Shown one piece after another: positions 1-9,289 of a stretch of 64,000 bases of DNA. The stretch covers positions 62,001-126,000 of the forward strand of contig DASYBU010000002.1 in assembly GCA_036500605.1 (NCBI GenBank). Reading direction: 5' to 3'. Under the pieces are notes generated by a model. That model was given only the letters and a program-made list of their open reading frames with translations, was not told the origin of the DNA and did no database searches. How positions within the stretch are numbered: the stretch's first letter is position 1; each line of letters begins with the position of its first letter. This DNA is from JAFALK01 sp036500605 (GTDB lineage: Bacteria > Pseudomonadota > Gammaproteobacteria > Burkholderiales > Burkholderiaceae_C). Position numbers and translations under genes: made by a program.

Positions 1-1280
1 TGCTCATCGGCGAGCGCGGCAATGAAGTGGCCGCCAAGCTGGCCAGCAATCGCGAGCTGCTCGGCACGCTCGAAGCGCGCTGGAAAGAAGAGAAGACCAT
101 TGTTGACGGCGTCCTGGCTTTGCGCGCGCAATTGCGTGGCGACGGCAAGCCTGTGGACAGTGCCAACGGTGAACCCGCCCCGAGCGTCGACCGAGAAGCC
201 CTGATGGCGAACCTGTACGCGGCACAGGAAGCGCTGGCCGCGCTGCAAGGCGACGCGCCGCTGATCATGCCCTCGGTCGATGCGCAGGCCGTGGCCAGCG
301 TCGTCGCCGACTGGACCGGCATTCCGGTCGGCCGCATGGTCAAGAACGAACTCGAAACCGTGCTCCGCCTGGGTGAGGCCCTGGGCCGTCGCGTGATCGG
401 CCAGCAGCACGGCCTGGACATGATCGCCAAGCGCATTCAAACCTCGCGTGCGCGCCTGGACAACCCGAACAAGCCGATCGGCGTGTTCATGCTCTGCGGC
501 ACCTCGGGCGTGGGCAAGACCGAAACCGCGCTGGCCCTGGCCGAAGCGCTGTACGGCGGCGAGCAGAACGTCATCACGATCAATATGAGCGAGTTCCAGG
601 AGGCGCACACGGTCTCCACGCTCAAGGGCTCGCCCCCGGGCTATATCGGCTACGGCGAAGGCGGCATCCTGACCGAGGCCGTGCGCCGCCGCCCCTACAG
701 CGTGGTGCTGCTCGACGAAGTGGAAAAGGCGCACAGCGATGTGCACGAGCTCTTTTTCCAGGTCTTCGACAAGGGCCGCATGGAAGACGGCGAAGGCCGC
801 ATGATCGACTTCAAGAACACCATCATCCTGCTGACCAGCAATGCCGGTTCGGAGCTGGTGATGAACATGTGCAAGGACCCTGAGCTGCTGCCCGATCCCG
901 AGTCGCTGGCCGCCGCCTTGCAAGAGCCGCTGATGAAGATCTTCCCGCCCGCGCTGCTGGGCCGCCTGGTGACGATTCCGTATTACCCGCTCTCGCCCGA
1001 GATGATGGGCAAGATCATCCGCCTGCAGCTGGGCCGCATCAAGAAGCGCGTGGAAGAGAACCACCGCATCCCGTTCAACTACGACGACGACGCCGTGGGC
1101 CTGATCATCAAGCGCTGCGACAACCCGGAAGCGGGCGGCCGCATCATCGACTCCATCCTCACCAACACCGTGCTGCCCAAGGTCTCGATCGAGTACCTGA
1201 CGCGCATGACCAAGGGCGAGGAGCTCAAGGGCATCACGCTCGGTGCCGCGGATGGTGACTTCACCTACACGTTTGCCTGA
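1..1280 (+). CDS. tssH: TssH (ClpV) AAA+ ATPase of the T6SS, C-terminal part
   Basis: This is the 3' part of a ClpB/Hsp100-type ATPase. The frame is open from base 3 with no start in the window, so about half of a protein usually near 880 residues is missing. The second AAA+ domain is complete: Walker A GTSGVGKT (498-521), pore loop GYIGYGEGG (about 640-666), Walker B VVLLDEVE (about 703-726) and sensor 1 LLTSNAGS (about 829-852). In the T6SS family this enzyme disassembles the contracted TssB/TssC sheath in the cytoplasm so its subunits can be reused. The assignment to ClpV rather than housekeeping ClpB rests on the T6SS genes that follow directly (vgrG starts 34 bases downstream). Confidence 0.95.
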   Translation, partial: LIGERGNEVAAKLASNRELLGTLEARWKEEKTIVDGVLALRAQLRGDGKPVDSANGEPAPSVDREALMANLYAAQEALAALQGDAPLIMPSVDAQAVASVVADWTGIPVGRMVKNELETVLRLGEALGRRVIGQQHGLDMIAKRIQTSRARLDNPNKPIGVFMLCGTSGVGKTETALALAEALYGGEQNVITINMSEFQEAHTVSTLKGSPPGYIGYGEGGILTEAVRRRPYSVVLLDEVEKAHSDVHELFFQVFDKGRMEDGEGRMIDFKNTIILLTSNAGSELVMNMCKDPELLPDPESLAAALQEPLMKIFPPALLGRLVTIPYYPLSPEMMGKIIRLQLGRIKKRVEENHRIPFNYDDDAVGLIIKRCDNPEAGGRIIDSILTNTVLPKVSIEYLTRMTKGEELKGITLGAADGDFTYTFA

Positions 1281-1314
1281 TTCCCTAACCTGATGTTCAA
1301 GCGGTGCCCGCATC

Positions 1315-3402
1315 ATGGATGAAGCCGAATTCAAATGCACGCTGAGCGCCACGGACCTGAAGTTCCGTCGGCTGCAAAGCTGGGAGGCGCAGGGCCGGCT
1401 GCCCGAGCACATGCTCGAGCTGCTGCGCCTGAGCACCAAGACGCCGTTGAAGCCGGACCAGTTGCTGGGCACCGAGGCCAGCGTCCACATCAAGCTCGAC
1501 AACAACAACACGCGCTACATCCACGGCGTGATCACGCATTTCGAGCGCGGCGGCGTGGTGGGCCGCTACGACGTCTACCGCATCACGCTGCAACCGTGGC
1601 TGTGGCAGCTCGAGCTGGGCGCCGACTGCCGCATCTTCCAGGACAAGACCGTCGTCGAGATCCTCGACGCGGTGTTTGCTGAATACAAATCGGCCAGCCG
1701 TGTCGACAAGCACCTGCAGCAGAGCTTCGCCAAGCGGCCCTACACGGTGCAGTACCGCGAGAGCGACTACAACTTCGTCACCCGGCTGATGGAAGCGGAA
1801 GGCATCAACTTCTACTTCAAGTACGAGGCCAGCCAGCACACGCTGGTGCTCAGCGACAACCCCTCGGGCTACCAGGCCGTCAAGGCCGGCGAGCTGGAAT
1901 GGGCCACGGTCGGCAAGGGCAGCAACACGCGCGAGGACGTGATCACGCAGTGGTCGCGTGCTCACACCTTGCAGTCGCTCAAGTACACGCACACCGATTT
2001 CGCCGCCGAGACGCCGGCCGTCGATCTCAAGGCCGACGCCTCGCGCAGCCCGCCCTACCCGGCGCCCAATGACCTTGAGGTCTTCGACTATCCGGGCGGC
2101 CATGACGACCAGGCCATGAGCAGCGCGGGCGGCCAGGTCGCGGCCGGCAAGATCGCGGCCCAGCATGAGGTCAACCGATTCGAGTCGCAGCACAGCGTGG
2201 CCACCGGCGTCACGCCTTATCGCGGCCTGACCGTGGGCACCACCTTCAGCTTCGAGAAGCACGGCGATGCGGGCGGCTATCTGGTCGCCTCGACCATCAC
2301 CGACTTCGAGTTCGCCGGCTACGAGTCGAGCGACGAGCCGTCCAAGCGCACCTACAACTGCCGCTTCAACGCCGTGCCCAAGACGGTCGATTTCCTGAGC
2401 GAGCGCCGCGCCTACCCGACCACCGTCAACGGCCCGCAGACCGCGACCGTGATGGGCCCCTCGGGCGACGAGATCCACACCGACAAGTACGGCCGCGTCA
2501 AGCTGCTGTTCCACTGGGACCGCGTCGGCAAGAAAGACAAGCTGCTCGAGAAAAGCTCCTGCTGGGTGCGCGTCTCGCATCCCTGGGCCGGCAAGGGCTT
2601 CGGCATGATCGCCTTGCCGCGCGTCGGCGACGAGGTCGTGGTCGAGTTCCTCGAAGGCAACCCGGACCGGCCGCTCGTCACCGGCCGCGTCTACAACGGC
2701 ACCAACATGCCGGCGTACACGCTGCCCGACCACGCCACGGTCAGCGGCATCCGCACGCATTCGAGCAAGCAAGGCGGGGCCGCCAACTTCAACGAGCTGC
2801 GCTTCGAGGACGACAAGGGCAAGGAATACGTCTGGTTCCAGGCCGAGAAGGACTTCCACCGCCTGGTCAAGAACGACGCCTTCGACACGGTCAAGAACAA
2901 TGTCTGGACCGACATCACCAAGAACGCGCAGTACAAGATCGGCGAGAACTACACCTTCAGCGTCGGCAAGGTTGCGACCATCGACATCAAGGCCGACACG
3001 CATGCCAAGCTCGGCGCGGACATGAACCTCGAGGTCACGGGTGCGCTGAACTTGAAAGTCAGCGACGCGACCAAGATCAAGGGCGAAGCCGCCATCACGC
3101 TGACCGCCGGCGCGGGCATGGACCTCGACGCCGCCCAGGCCCTCAACGCCACGGCCGGCACCACGCTGCACCTGAAGGCCGGCACCGGCGTGGTGATCGA
3201 CGGCGGCATGCAACTGTGCATCAAGGCCGGCGGCGCCTTCATCACGCTGGGCCCCGAAGGCGTGACGATCCAGGGCACGATGGTCAAGATCAACTCGGGC
3301 GGCTCGGCCGGCAGCGCCACGGCGGCCGCCAAGGCCGCGCCCGCCGCGCCCAAGGCGCCTGGCGAGCAGACCGCGAGCAAGGATCCGCTGGCGGACGCAT
3401 AA
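1315..3402 (+). CDS. vgrG: VgrG (TssI) spike protein
   Basis: A 695-residue VgrG, the trimeric tip that caps the Hcp tube and carries effectors. The N-terminal 350 residues match the gp27-like part (viral late-gene-D type, with the VQYRESDYNFVTRLMEAEG stretch near 145-163). An OB-fold gp5-like region follows around 380-460 (HTDKYGRVKLLFHW, then RVSHPWAGKGFGM and LPRVGDEVVVEFLEGNPDRP). The C-terminal 200 residues are short beta repeats of the needle (KVATIDIKADTHAKL onward). The final 30 residues are an Ala/Pro-rich tail with no enzymatic extension, so this is a structural VgrG rather than an evolved one. The adaptor gene starts 9 bases after the stop, which implies that it loads the cargo encoded just downstream. 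Confidence 0.97.
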   Translation: MDEAEFKCTLSATDLKFRRLQSWEAQGRLPEHMLELLRLSTKTPLKPDQLLGTEASVHIKLDNNNTRYIHGVITHFERGGVVGRYDVYRITLQPWLWQLELGADCRIFQDKTVVEILDAVFAEYKSASRVDKHLQQSFAKRPYTVQYRESDYNFVTRLMEAEGINFYFKYEASQHTLVLSDNPSGYQAVKAGELEWATVGKGSNTREDVITQWSRAHTLQSLKYTHTDFAAETPAVDLKADASRSPPYPAPNDLEVFDYPGGHDDQAMSSAGGQVAAGKIAAQHEVNRFESQHSVATGVTPYRGLTVGTTFSFEKHGDAGGYLVASTITDFEFAGYESSDEPSKRTYNCRFNAVPKTVDFLSERRAYPTTVNGPQTATVMGPSGDEIHTDKYGRVKLLFHWDRVGKKDKLLEKSSCWVRVSHPWAGKGFGMIALPRVGDEVVVEFLEGNPDRPLVTGRVYNGTNMPAYTLPDHATVSGIRTHSSKQGGAANFNELRFEDDKGKEYVWFQAEKDFHRLVKNDAFDTVKNNVWTDITKNAQYKIGENYTFSVGKVATIDIKADTHAKLGADMNLEVTGALNLKVSDATKIKGEAAITLTAGAGMDLDAAQALNATAGTTLHLKAGTGVVIDGGMQLCIKAGGAFITLGPEGVTIQGTMVKINSGGSAGSATAAAKAAPAAPKAPGEQTASKDPLADA

Positions 3403-3411
3403 AGAATCAGC

Positions 3412-3984
3412 ATGAGCACGACGACGCCCCCCAACACCCCCGCCCCCGCGCTTGCCGCCGCGCAGCACAAGGCCGCGCTGTGGGCGGACGACGCCCAGCA
3501 GGTGTTCGCGGTGGTGATGGGCTCGCGCATTCCTGATCTGCCCGCGCTGCTGGCCGATGCCGACGTGCGCGATTTCGATTGCCTGCTGCCCGGTGCGCTG
3601 GAGCCCGCGCAGGCGCTGTCCGCGCCCTACCTGCTGCAGCTCAAGCGCGATTCGGCCTTCACCGACTGGTTGCTGTTCGAGGCGCCCGCCTCGCTCAGCG
3701 ACTGGGGCGTGCTGGTGACCAGCAGCGCGCGCCTCCTCCAACTGCGCAACCACCTGCGCAAGCTCTCGGACGCGCAACTGCCCAGCGGCGAGTGCATTCA
3801 GATCGACTGGATGGACCCCGAGATCCTGCTCGCCCTGCTGCCGCTGTTCGACGGCTCGGCCTTGAGCAATTTCTACGGGCCCGTCAGCCGCCTGGTGATC
3901 GCCAGCGCCAGCACCTGGCACTACACGCAGCTCGACATGGGCCGCCTGGTCCAGCGCGCCGTTCCTCTCTTGAAGGCGGCCTAG
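3412..3984 (+). CDS. DUF4123 T6SS adaptor/chaperone
   Basis: A 190-residue protein of the DUF4123 (TEC/Tap-1) type. The family features visible are the APYLLQLKRDSAFTDWLLFE stretch (about 70-89), the WGVLVTSSARLLQLRNHLRK block (about 96-115) and the SGECIQIDWMDPEILLALLP block (about 123-142). These adaptors bind an effector and deliver it to the tip of a particular VgrG without being secreted themselves. The position between vgrG and an unknown protein gene (4 bases to the next ATG) fits that role and suggests the next gene encodes the client or a part of it. The first 15 residues are Thr/Pro-rich linker. Confidence 0.85.
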   Translation: MSTTTPPNTPAPALAAAQHKAALWADDAQQVFAVVMGSRIPDLPALLADADVRDFDCLLPGALEPAQALSAPYLLQLKRDSAFTDWLLFEAPASLSDWGVLVTSSARLLQLRNHLRKLSDAQLPSGECIQIDWMDPEILLALLPLFDGSALSNFYGPVSRLVIASASTWHYTQLDMGRLVQRAVPLLKAA

Positions 3985-3988
3985 CACC

Positions 3989-5713
3989 ATGCTTCAGCTG
4001 ACCGCCGACCAGACCAACGCCTTGCAGGCGATCAAGCGCACGCGCGATCTGCGGGCGCTGCGCGAGGGCCTGACGGCGAGCTTCCCCGAGGTGGCGGCGC
4101 GCGCCGGCGAACGGCTCGATGCCCTGATCGCGCATGGCGTGCAGCGCGGCGGCTTGCTGGGCCTCACGCATCTGGTCGCGATTGCACGCTACCTGGCCTG
4201 CTGGTTCATGCTCGGCGCCGAGTTCGAGGCGCGGCCCGAATTTGCCTGGGCCGGCGAGATCCTCACGCCGCCCCGTCCGCAAGGCCGCAAGATTTTCCAG
4301 CTGTGCCGCCGCACGCGCGAGGAGCTTTCGCGCCTGGCGCAGGCCGCGCCGCTACCCGCGCCTTCATTTGACGCGGCGCTCAAGACGCTGGACACCGAGT
4401 TGATGGCGCGCGGGCTGATCGGCTCGCTGCTGCCGGCCGAGCCGCTGAAGCTGGGCCAGCCCTGCGATATCGATGCGCTCGAATTGCGCTTGATGGACGC
4501 GCCGGCCGATCAGGCGGCGCAGCCCTATCGCTTCGAGAATGGTTCCTGGCAGCGCGGCGCCCGCGCGGCCTCGGCGGCACCGCTGCTGCTGACCGGCGGT
4601 GTGCCGCTGCGCGAGCCCGCGCCCGCGCTGCCCGAACGCCTCCACCTGCTGGGCACGAGCCGCCTGCGCGTGCGCAGCCGTGCCGATCAATGCTGCGAAG
4701 GCGGCATTCACCCGCTCGTCAGCCACAGCGGCCCGCAAGGCCTGCGGCATTGGCGCGGCGCGCATGCGAGCGAACTCGCGTTGCAACTGCCCGCACCCGT
4801 GATCGAAGCGGCGCCGATGAGGATGGCCATCGAGAGCTCGCCGCAGTTGCACCTGCTGAGCGCGGAGTCCTGCGGCCTGCGCGAAAGCGGCCAGCCGATG
4901 GGCGAGCAGAGCACGCAGCTGGCGGTCTACGCGGCCGAGCAACAGCTGATGGTCTGGCGCCGTGATCCTCTGCCGATGCTGGAATTCCCCGGCGCGAGCG
5001 AACCGACCGCCGCGAGCACGCGCTGCCGCATCGAGCGCGACGGCGTGGCGCTCGACGCCAAGGCCTGGCTCGCCGGCTTTGCCGATCTCGACCGCCAGTT
5101 GTTTGAAGGGCTCTCGCGCCTGTCGACCGCCTGGGAGCGCACCAGCGGCGTGACCGGCGGCAAGCTGCAGGCCGAACCGGCGCTGTTCAGCGGCAGCGCC
5201 GGCCTGACCTGGGGTTTTGATAACGCCGCACCTGAGCTGACCGCGGCGCCCTACTTCCGCGTGGCCGGCATGCTCGACCTGATCGCCAGCCAGCCGCGCC
5301 TGCATTTCACCGGCGCGCTGAGCCTGCACGGCAGCCAGAGCCGCCTGACGCTCGACTGCAGCGCCGCCGAACCGCTGCAAGCGAGCTTCGAGCGCAAGGC
5401 CGCCGAGGCCGATGTCGCCGCCGCACTGAAGCCCGCGCAGATCCAGTTCCGCCAGCCCTTTGTGCTGCAGATCGATGCGATTGCCCAGGCTGACCCGCCC
5501 GCGCTGGCCGTCATGGCCGCGCCGCTGGCCGGTGCGATCGTCGGCGCTTGCGGCCTGCGCGCCAGCCCCGAGGGCCCGGGCCTGCAATGGTTCTGCGAGC
5601 TCCGCGTTGAAGCGGTCAGCGCCGTGCTGCTGATCCACGATCCGATCATCGGCCAGACCACGGTGATCCGGCCCCTGCTGCCCGCGATGAAGCTCGTCGA
5701 CTGGAGTCTCTGA
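3989..5713 (+). CDS. Unrecognised 574-aa protein, candidate VgrG-loaded T6SS cargo
   Basis: I do not recognise this family. The ATG lies 4 bases after the adaptor stop, so the two are translationally linked. The first 130 residues look helical (LTADQTNALQAIKRTRDLR, then LLGLTHLVAIARYLACWFML) and the remainder looks beta-rich with many short hydrophobic strands. There is no signal peptide, no lipase GxSxG, no HExxH and no nuclease motif that I can see. By position, directly after vgrG and a DUF4123 adaptor, it is a candidate effector or a structural spike extension. That role is inference from neighbours only. An inverted-repeat element follows the stop codon immediately. Confidence 0.75.
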   Translation: MLQLTADQTNALQAIKRTRDLRALREGLTASFPEVAARAGERLDALIAHGVQRGGLLGLTHLVAIARYLACWFMLGAEFEARPEFAWAGEILTPPRPQGRKIFQLCRRTREELSRLAQAAPLPAPSFDAALKTLDTELMARGLIGSLLPAEPLKLGQPCDIDALELRLMDAPADQAAQPYRFENGSWQRGARAASAAPLLLTGGVPLREPAPALPERLHLLGTSRLRVRSRADQCCEGGIHPLVSHSGPQGLRHWRGAHASELALQLPAPVIEAAPMRMAIESSPQLHLLSAESCGLRESGQPMGEQSTQLAVYAAEQQLMVWRRDPLPMLEFPGASEPTAASTRCRIERDGVALDAKAWLAGFADLDRQLFEGLSRLSTAWERTSGVTGGKLQAEPALFSGSAGLTWGFDNAAPELTAAPYFRVAGMLDLIASQPRLHFTGALSLHGSQSRLTLDCSAAEPLQASFERKAAEADVAAALKPAQIQFRQPFVLQIDAIAQADPPALAVMAAPLAGAIVGACGLRASPEGPGLQWFCELRVEAVSAVLLIHDPIIGQTTVIRPLLPAMKLVDWSL

Positions 5714-5714
5714 G

Positions 5715-5851
5715 ATGAAACACAACACGGTTTCCGGATCACAGAGAGCGCAAAGAGACGCAGAGGGCGCCGAGAAGAGCCTCGATTCCCTCAGCGCCCT
5801 CTGCGCTTGCTCTGCGTCCTCTGCGTTCCGGAAACTTCGTATTCGTTTCAT
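5715..5851. repeat. 137-bp imperfect inverted-repeat (MITE-like/REP-like) element
   Basis: The two ends are imperfect inverted copies of each other over about 57 bases (5715-5771 against 5794-5851). Both outer ends read ATGAAAC and both arms carry TTTCCGGA followed by CGCAGAG-type purine repeats that end in GCAGAGGGCGC. The short centre separates the arms. It fills the gap between two T6SS genes, has no ORF of its own, and its RNA would fold into one long hairpin within the operon transcript. No transposase is nearby. Confidence 0.75.
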
Positions 5852-5889
5852 GCGGTGCGGAAGGCGCGTCAGCGCCAGGGATAGCTGAC

Positions 5890-6696
5890 ATGGACCGCCT
5901 GCTCACCCTCAAGCTCGACGCCATCGGTTGCGAAGCCGAGGCGCTGCTCAACGGCGTGCCGCTGGCCCGCGTGCATGCCGGCCGCCCGAGCGCGCTGGTG
6001 CCGATCCATGAATACACGCTGGCCGGCACGAACCGCCTGGAGCTGGTCGTGTGGCCCTATGCCGCCGCCGTGCTCGCGGCCGATGCGCCGCTGCCGCCGC
6101 CCATGCCGCTGATCTCCGACGGCGCGGTCAGCGCGCACGCCCGCATCCTGCTGCCGCGCATCGGCAACACGGTCGACGAGACGCAGTCGCGCACGCTGGG
6201 CCAGATCGACTGGGCGCCAGCTCAAGCCCAGGCCTACAGCGCGCCGGTCAATTTGAGCGAAGACCTGCCGATCCCGGTCAGCTTCCCGCGCTGGCGCTGG
6301 ATGGACGCGCCGCGCGCCGAGCTCACGCCCGCGCTGCGCCAGCAGGCGCTGGCCCTGCTGCAGCAGTTCCAGCTGGAACTGGCCGCCGGCGACGCCAACA
6401 GTTTCATGAGCGCCACACGTTTCCGCGGCGAAGAGCTGGCCGTGGCCTATCCTCAAGATGCCGCCGCCCTGCAGCAACGGCTGCGCGGCGAGCTCGAACA
6501 ATTGCAGGGCCAGACCTTCCTGCCGCTCGACGAAGGCAGCCTGCTGCTGCGCCGCCTGGCCGGCGGCCGCCTGCTGGAATGCCTGGACGCGAGCGGCGAA
6601 CCCGCGCTGCGCACCGAACCCGATGAACAAGGCCGACAGCGCGCATACCCGATGCGCATGGCGGCCGTGGAAGGCAAACTTTATGTCCTCCGCTGA
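5890..6696 (+). CDS. Unrecognised 268-aa protein of the vgrG cluster
   Basis: I do not recognise this family. It is a soluble-looking protein with no signal peptide or membrane segment. The N-terminus is beta-strand-like (LLTLKLDAIGCEAEALLNGV), the middle has a run of aromatic residues (FPRWRWMDAP near 136-145) and residues 150-210 are helical (LRQQALALLQQFQLELAAGD). The C-terminus is strand-like and ends at VEGKLYVLR. It lies between the candidate cargo gene and tagH, so it may be an immunity protein or a co-chaperone for the cargo, or a structural accessory. None of these can be decided from sequence. The start ATG at 5890 follows the inverted-repeat element by 38 bases. Confidence 0.75.
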   Translation: MDRLLTLKLDAIGCEAEALLNGVPLARVHAGRPSALVPIHEYTLAGTNRLELVVWPYAAAVLAADAPLPPPMPLISDGAVSAHARILLPRIGNTVDETQSRTLGQIDWAPAQAQAYSAPVNLSEDLPIPVSFPRWRWMDAPRAELTPALRQQALALLQQFQLELAAGDANSFMSATRFRGEELAVAYPQDAAALQQRLRGELEQLQGQTFLPLDEGSLLLRRLAGGRLLECLDASGEPALRTEPDEQGRQRAYPMRMAAVEGKLYVLR

Positions 6697-6713
6697 ACCC
6701 AAGAGCTAACGCC

Positions 6714-8492
6714 GTGATCACGCTGACCGTCACCACCTACAACGGCGCCCCGAGCGCCGACCACCTGAGCGCCGGCTTTGACGAGCTGGGCGGCACGATC
6801 GGCCGCGCCGACACCAACCAGCTGGTGCTGCCCGACCCCGACCGCGCCATCTCGCGCGTCCACGCCCAGGTGCTCTACCGCAACGGCAGCTACGCCATCG
6901 TCGATCGCGGCAGCAACCCGATCAGCGTCAACGGCCGGCCGCTGGGCAGCGGTGCCGAACAGGTGCTGCGCGACGGCGACCAGGTGCAGGTCGGCGGCTA
7001 TGTGCTGCGCGTGCAGGTGCGTGCCGCCGCCGCCGCGGCGCCGTCCAACGATCCCTTTGCCGATCTGCTCGGCCCCGCCGCCGCCGCGCCGGCGCGCCCC
7101 GGTGCGCCGGCCGCGCCCTTTGATCCGCTGGCCCGCGCCAACAAGCAGGAACATCATGTGCCCGGCACGATGCCGGGCGCCTACATGCGCAGCGCGCCGC
7201 CGCCCGCGGCGACGGCGCCGGCATCCGCGGCCGGCGGCATCCCCGACGATTGGGATCCGTTCGCACCCGATGCACCCGCGCCCGCGGCCGCGCCGCGCGG
7301 CCGCGATCCGCTCAACCTGGGCCTCGATGTGGGCGCTGCCGCTCCGGCTGCGCTGATCCCGGGCCTGACCCCGGCCAGCGCGCCCGCCAGCGATTCGCTC
7401 GACGCGCTATTCGGCCTGAAGCCCGGCGGCAGCAGCAATGCCGACCCGCTCGGCGGTTCGCTGCTCAGCGAGGCTGCGGCGCTGCCGAACATGGCGGCGC
7501 ATGCCGATCCGCTGCGCTCGCTGCAGGCCGTGCCGCAAGCCAGCGCGCAGGCCGCGCCGGACAATTTCTCGGATCTGAATCGCGCGTTCCAGTTGCCGCC
7601 TTCAGCCCCATTAGCGCCTTCAGCGCCGATCGCGCCGCCGCCACCCTTCATCCCCGCCGAGCCGCCCGCCGCCGCGCCGAAGACCGGCGGCCCGGTGCTG
7701 TCCTGGGATGCCGCGGCCGAAGGCCACACGGTGATTCGTCCGAGCGCGAATGCGCGGCCGCCCGAACCTGCGTCGGTTCCCACGCCGATCGCAGCGCCGG
7801 TGGCCGCTTCTTTTGCGCCTCCGCTTGCACCGCCGATGTCACCGCCAAAGCCGGCCGCTCCGGCTGTCAGTGCAAGTAACCCAGCATCTGCCGGCACCAA
7901 CAGCGACCTGCTCGCCGCCTTCCGCCAAGGCCTCAACATGCCCGGCCTGGCGATCGACAGCCTGACGCCCGAGCTGATGACGCTCGTCGGCCAGATCGTG
8001 CGCGAAGCCGCCGCCGGCACGGTCGACCTGCTGGTGGCCCGCGCCGCCTTGAAGCGCGAGGTGCGCGCCGAGGCCACGATGATCGTGGCGCGCGAGAACA
8101 ATCCGCTCAAGTTCTCGCCGAGCGCCGAGGCCGCCTTGCAGCATCTGCTGGCCCCGCCGCTGCGCGGCTTCATGCCCGCCGCGCCGGCCATGCGCGATGC
8201 CTACAACGACCTGCGCGCCCACCAGTTCGGCTTCATCGCCGGCATGCGCGCGGCCTTGGCCGGCGTGCTCGAACGCTTCGACCCTTCGCAGCTGGAAGGC
8301 CAGCTGACCAAGGTCTCGACGCTGAAGTCGCTGCTGCCCGGCAGCCGCAAGGCCGCGATGTGGGATGTGTTCACCGAGCATTACAGCCGCATCAGCACCG
8401 AGGCCGAGGACGACTTCCACAGCCTCTTCGGCAGAGCCTTCCTGAAGGCCTATGAAGAACACATCGCGCAACTCGAAAGGGATCAGCCGTGA
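6714..8492 (+). CDS. tagH: TagH-type FHA-domain protein of the T6SS
   Basis: A 592-residue protein starting at GTG. An FHA phosphothreonine-binding domain fills about residues 20-100 (IGRADTNQLVLPD, then ISRVHAQVLYRNG and the final strand GDQVQVGGYVLRV). Residues 105-390 are a low-complexity Ala/Pro linker with repeated DPF and DPL tripeptides. The last 200 residues are the helical domain found at the C-terminus of T6SS FHA proteins (TagH/ImpI/VasC). Family members recruit phosphorylated T6SS components and switch assembly on. Residues 339-344 read TVIRPS, which resembles the phospho-acceptor motif seen in TssL and the second kinase here. The stop codon overlaps the phosphatase start (GTGATG), so FHA protein and phosphatase are coupled. 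Confidence 0.92.
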   Translation: MITLTVTTYNGAPSADHLSAGFDELGGTIGRADTNQLVLPDPDRAISRVHAQVLYRNGSYAIVDRGSNPISVNGRPLGSGAEQVLRDGDQVQVGGYVLRVQVRAAAAAAPSNDPFADLLGPAAAAPARPGAPAAPFDPLARANKQEHHVPGTMPGAYMRSAPPPAATAPASAAGGIPDDWDPFAPDAPAPAAAPRGRDPLNLGLDVGAAAPAALIPGLTPASAPASDSLDALFGLKPGGSSNADPLGGSLLSEAAALPNMAAHADPLRSLQAVPQASAQAAPDNFSDLNRAFQLPPSAPLAPSAPIAPPPPFIPAEPPAAAPKTGGPVLSWDAAAEGHTVIRPSANARPPEPASVPTPIAAPVAASFAPPLAPPMSPPKPAAPAVSASNPASAGTNSDLLAAFRQGLNMPGLAIDSLTPELMTLVGQIVREAAAGTVDLLVARAALKREVRAEATMIVARENNPLKFSPSAEAALQHLLAPPLRGFMPAAPAMRDAYNDLRAHQFGFIAGMRAALAGVLERFDPSQLEGQLTKVSTLKSLLPGSRKAAMWDVFTEHYSRISTEAEDDFHSLFGRAFLKAYEEHIAQLERDQP

Positions 8493-9280
8493 TGGAAGAA
8501 ACCATTCCTGCGTCGATGTCCGTCCCCGCCATCGAGTTGGCGATCCTCTCGCGCCAGGGCGGCCGCGAGTACAACGAGGACGCCTGCGGCCATTGGCATT
8601 CCGAGCAGCACCTGTGCTGCGTGGTGGCCGATGGCGCGGGTGGCCATGGCGGCGGCGATGTCGCTTCGCGCACCGCCGTGCAGCACATCCTCGAACAGTT
8701 CGCCGCGGCGCCGCTGTCGCGCCCGGACGAAGTGCAGGACCTGCTGCTCGACACCAACGCCACCGTGATCCGCCACCGCGCCGATGCGCCCGAGCAGGCG
8801 AACATGCACAGCACGGTGGTGAGCCTGTTCATCGATCTGGAAACCATGCAGGCGCTGTGGGGCCACGCCGGTGACTCGCGCCTTTACCTGTTCCGCGACG
8901 GACAGATGCTGGCGCACACGCGCGATCACAGCCTCGTGCAATCGCTCGTCGATGCGGGCTTGTTGCAGCCCGATCAGATGCGCACGCATCCGCGTCGTTC
9001 GGAGCTGCTGTCGGCCTTGGGCACTGAGCCCGAGCAGCTGCACATCACCTCGGCTGCGAAGCCCTGGCGCCTCGGCGCCGGCGATGTGTTCCTGCTTTGC
9101 ACCGACGGCCTGTGGGAATACATCAACGAGGCCGAGATGTGCGCGAGCCTGGAGCGCGCCGCGGATCCGAAGGCCTGGCTGGCGGTGCTGGAGCAACTGG
9201 TGCTCAAGCATGCGGCCGAGCAGGGCAAGAAGAACCACGACAACTTCAGCGCAATTTCCGTCTGGTACGGGAGGCCCTAA
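8489..9280 (+). CDS. pppA: PppA-type PP2C Ser/Thr phosphatase
   Basis: A PP2C-family metal-dependent phosphatase of 263 residues from GTG 8489, or 262 from the in-frame ATG at 8492; both overlap the tagH stop. The metal-site motifs are visible: the early Asp in REYNEDACG (about 27-35), VADGAGGHGGGD (about 47-58), WGHAGDSRLYLF (about 122-133) and LLCTDGLWEY (about 201-210). In other T6SSs PppA removes the phosphate that a PpkA-type kinase places on FHA or TssL, which turns assembly off. Two such kinases are encoded at 21309-24663 in the same cluster. Confidence 0.93.
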   Translation: MMEETIPASMSVPAIELAILSRQGGREYNEDACGHWHSEQHLCCVVADGAGGHGGGDVASRTAVQHILEQFAAAPLSRPDEVQDLLLDTNATVIRHRADAPEQANMHSTVVSLFIDLETMQALWGHAGDSRLYLFRDGQMLAHTRDHSLVQSLVDAGLLQPDQMRTHPRRSELLSALGTEPEQLHITSAAKPWRLGAGDVFLLCTDGLWEYINEAEMCASLERAADPKAWLAVLEQLVLKHAAEQGKKNHDNFSAISVWYGRP

Positions 9281-9289
9281 GGGAACATC

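Noticed and set aside
1297..3990. 897-aa minus-strand open frame opposite vgrG
   Set aside because: Arg/Gly/Val/Asp-rich composition with no domain; the + strand VgrG is certain. It is a high-GC shadow frame.
5740..5830. CGCAGAG repeats as a CRISPR array
   Set aside because: The repeats are short and irregular, with no spacers; they belong to one inverted-repeat element.
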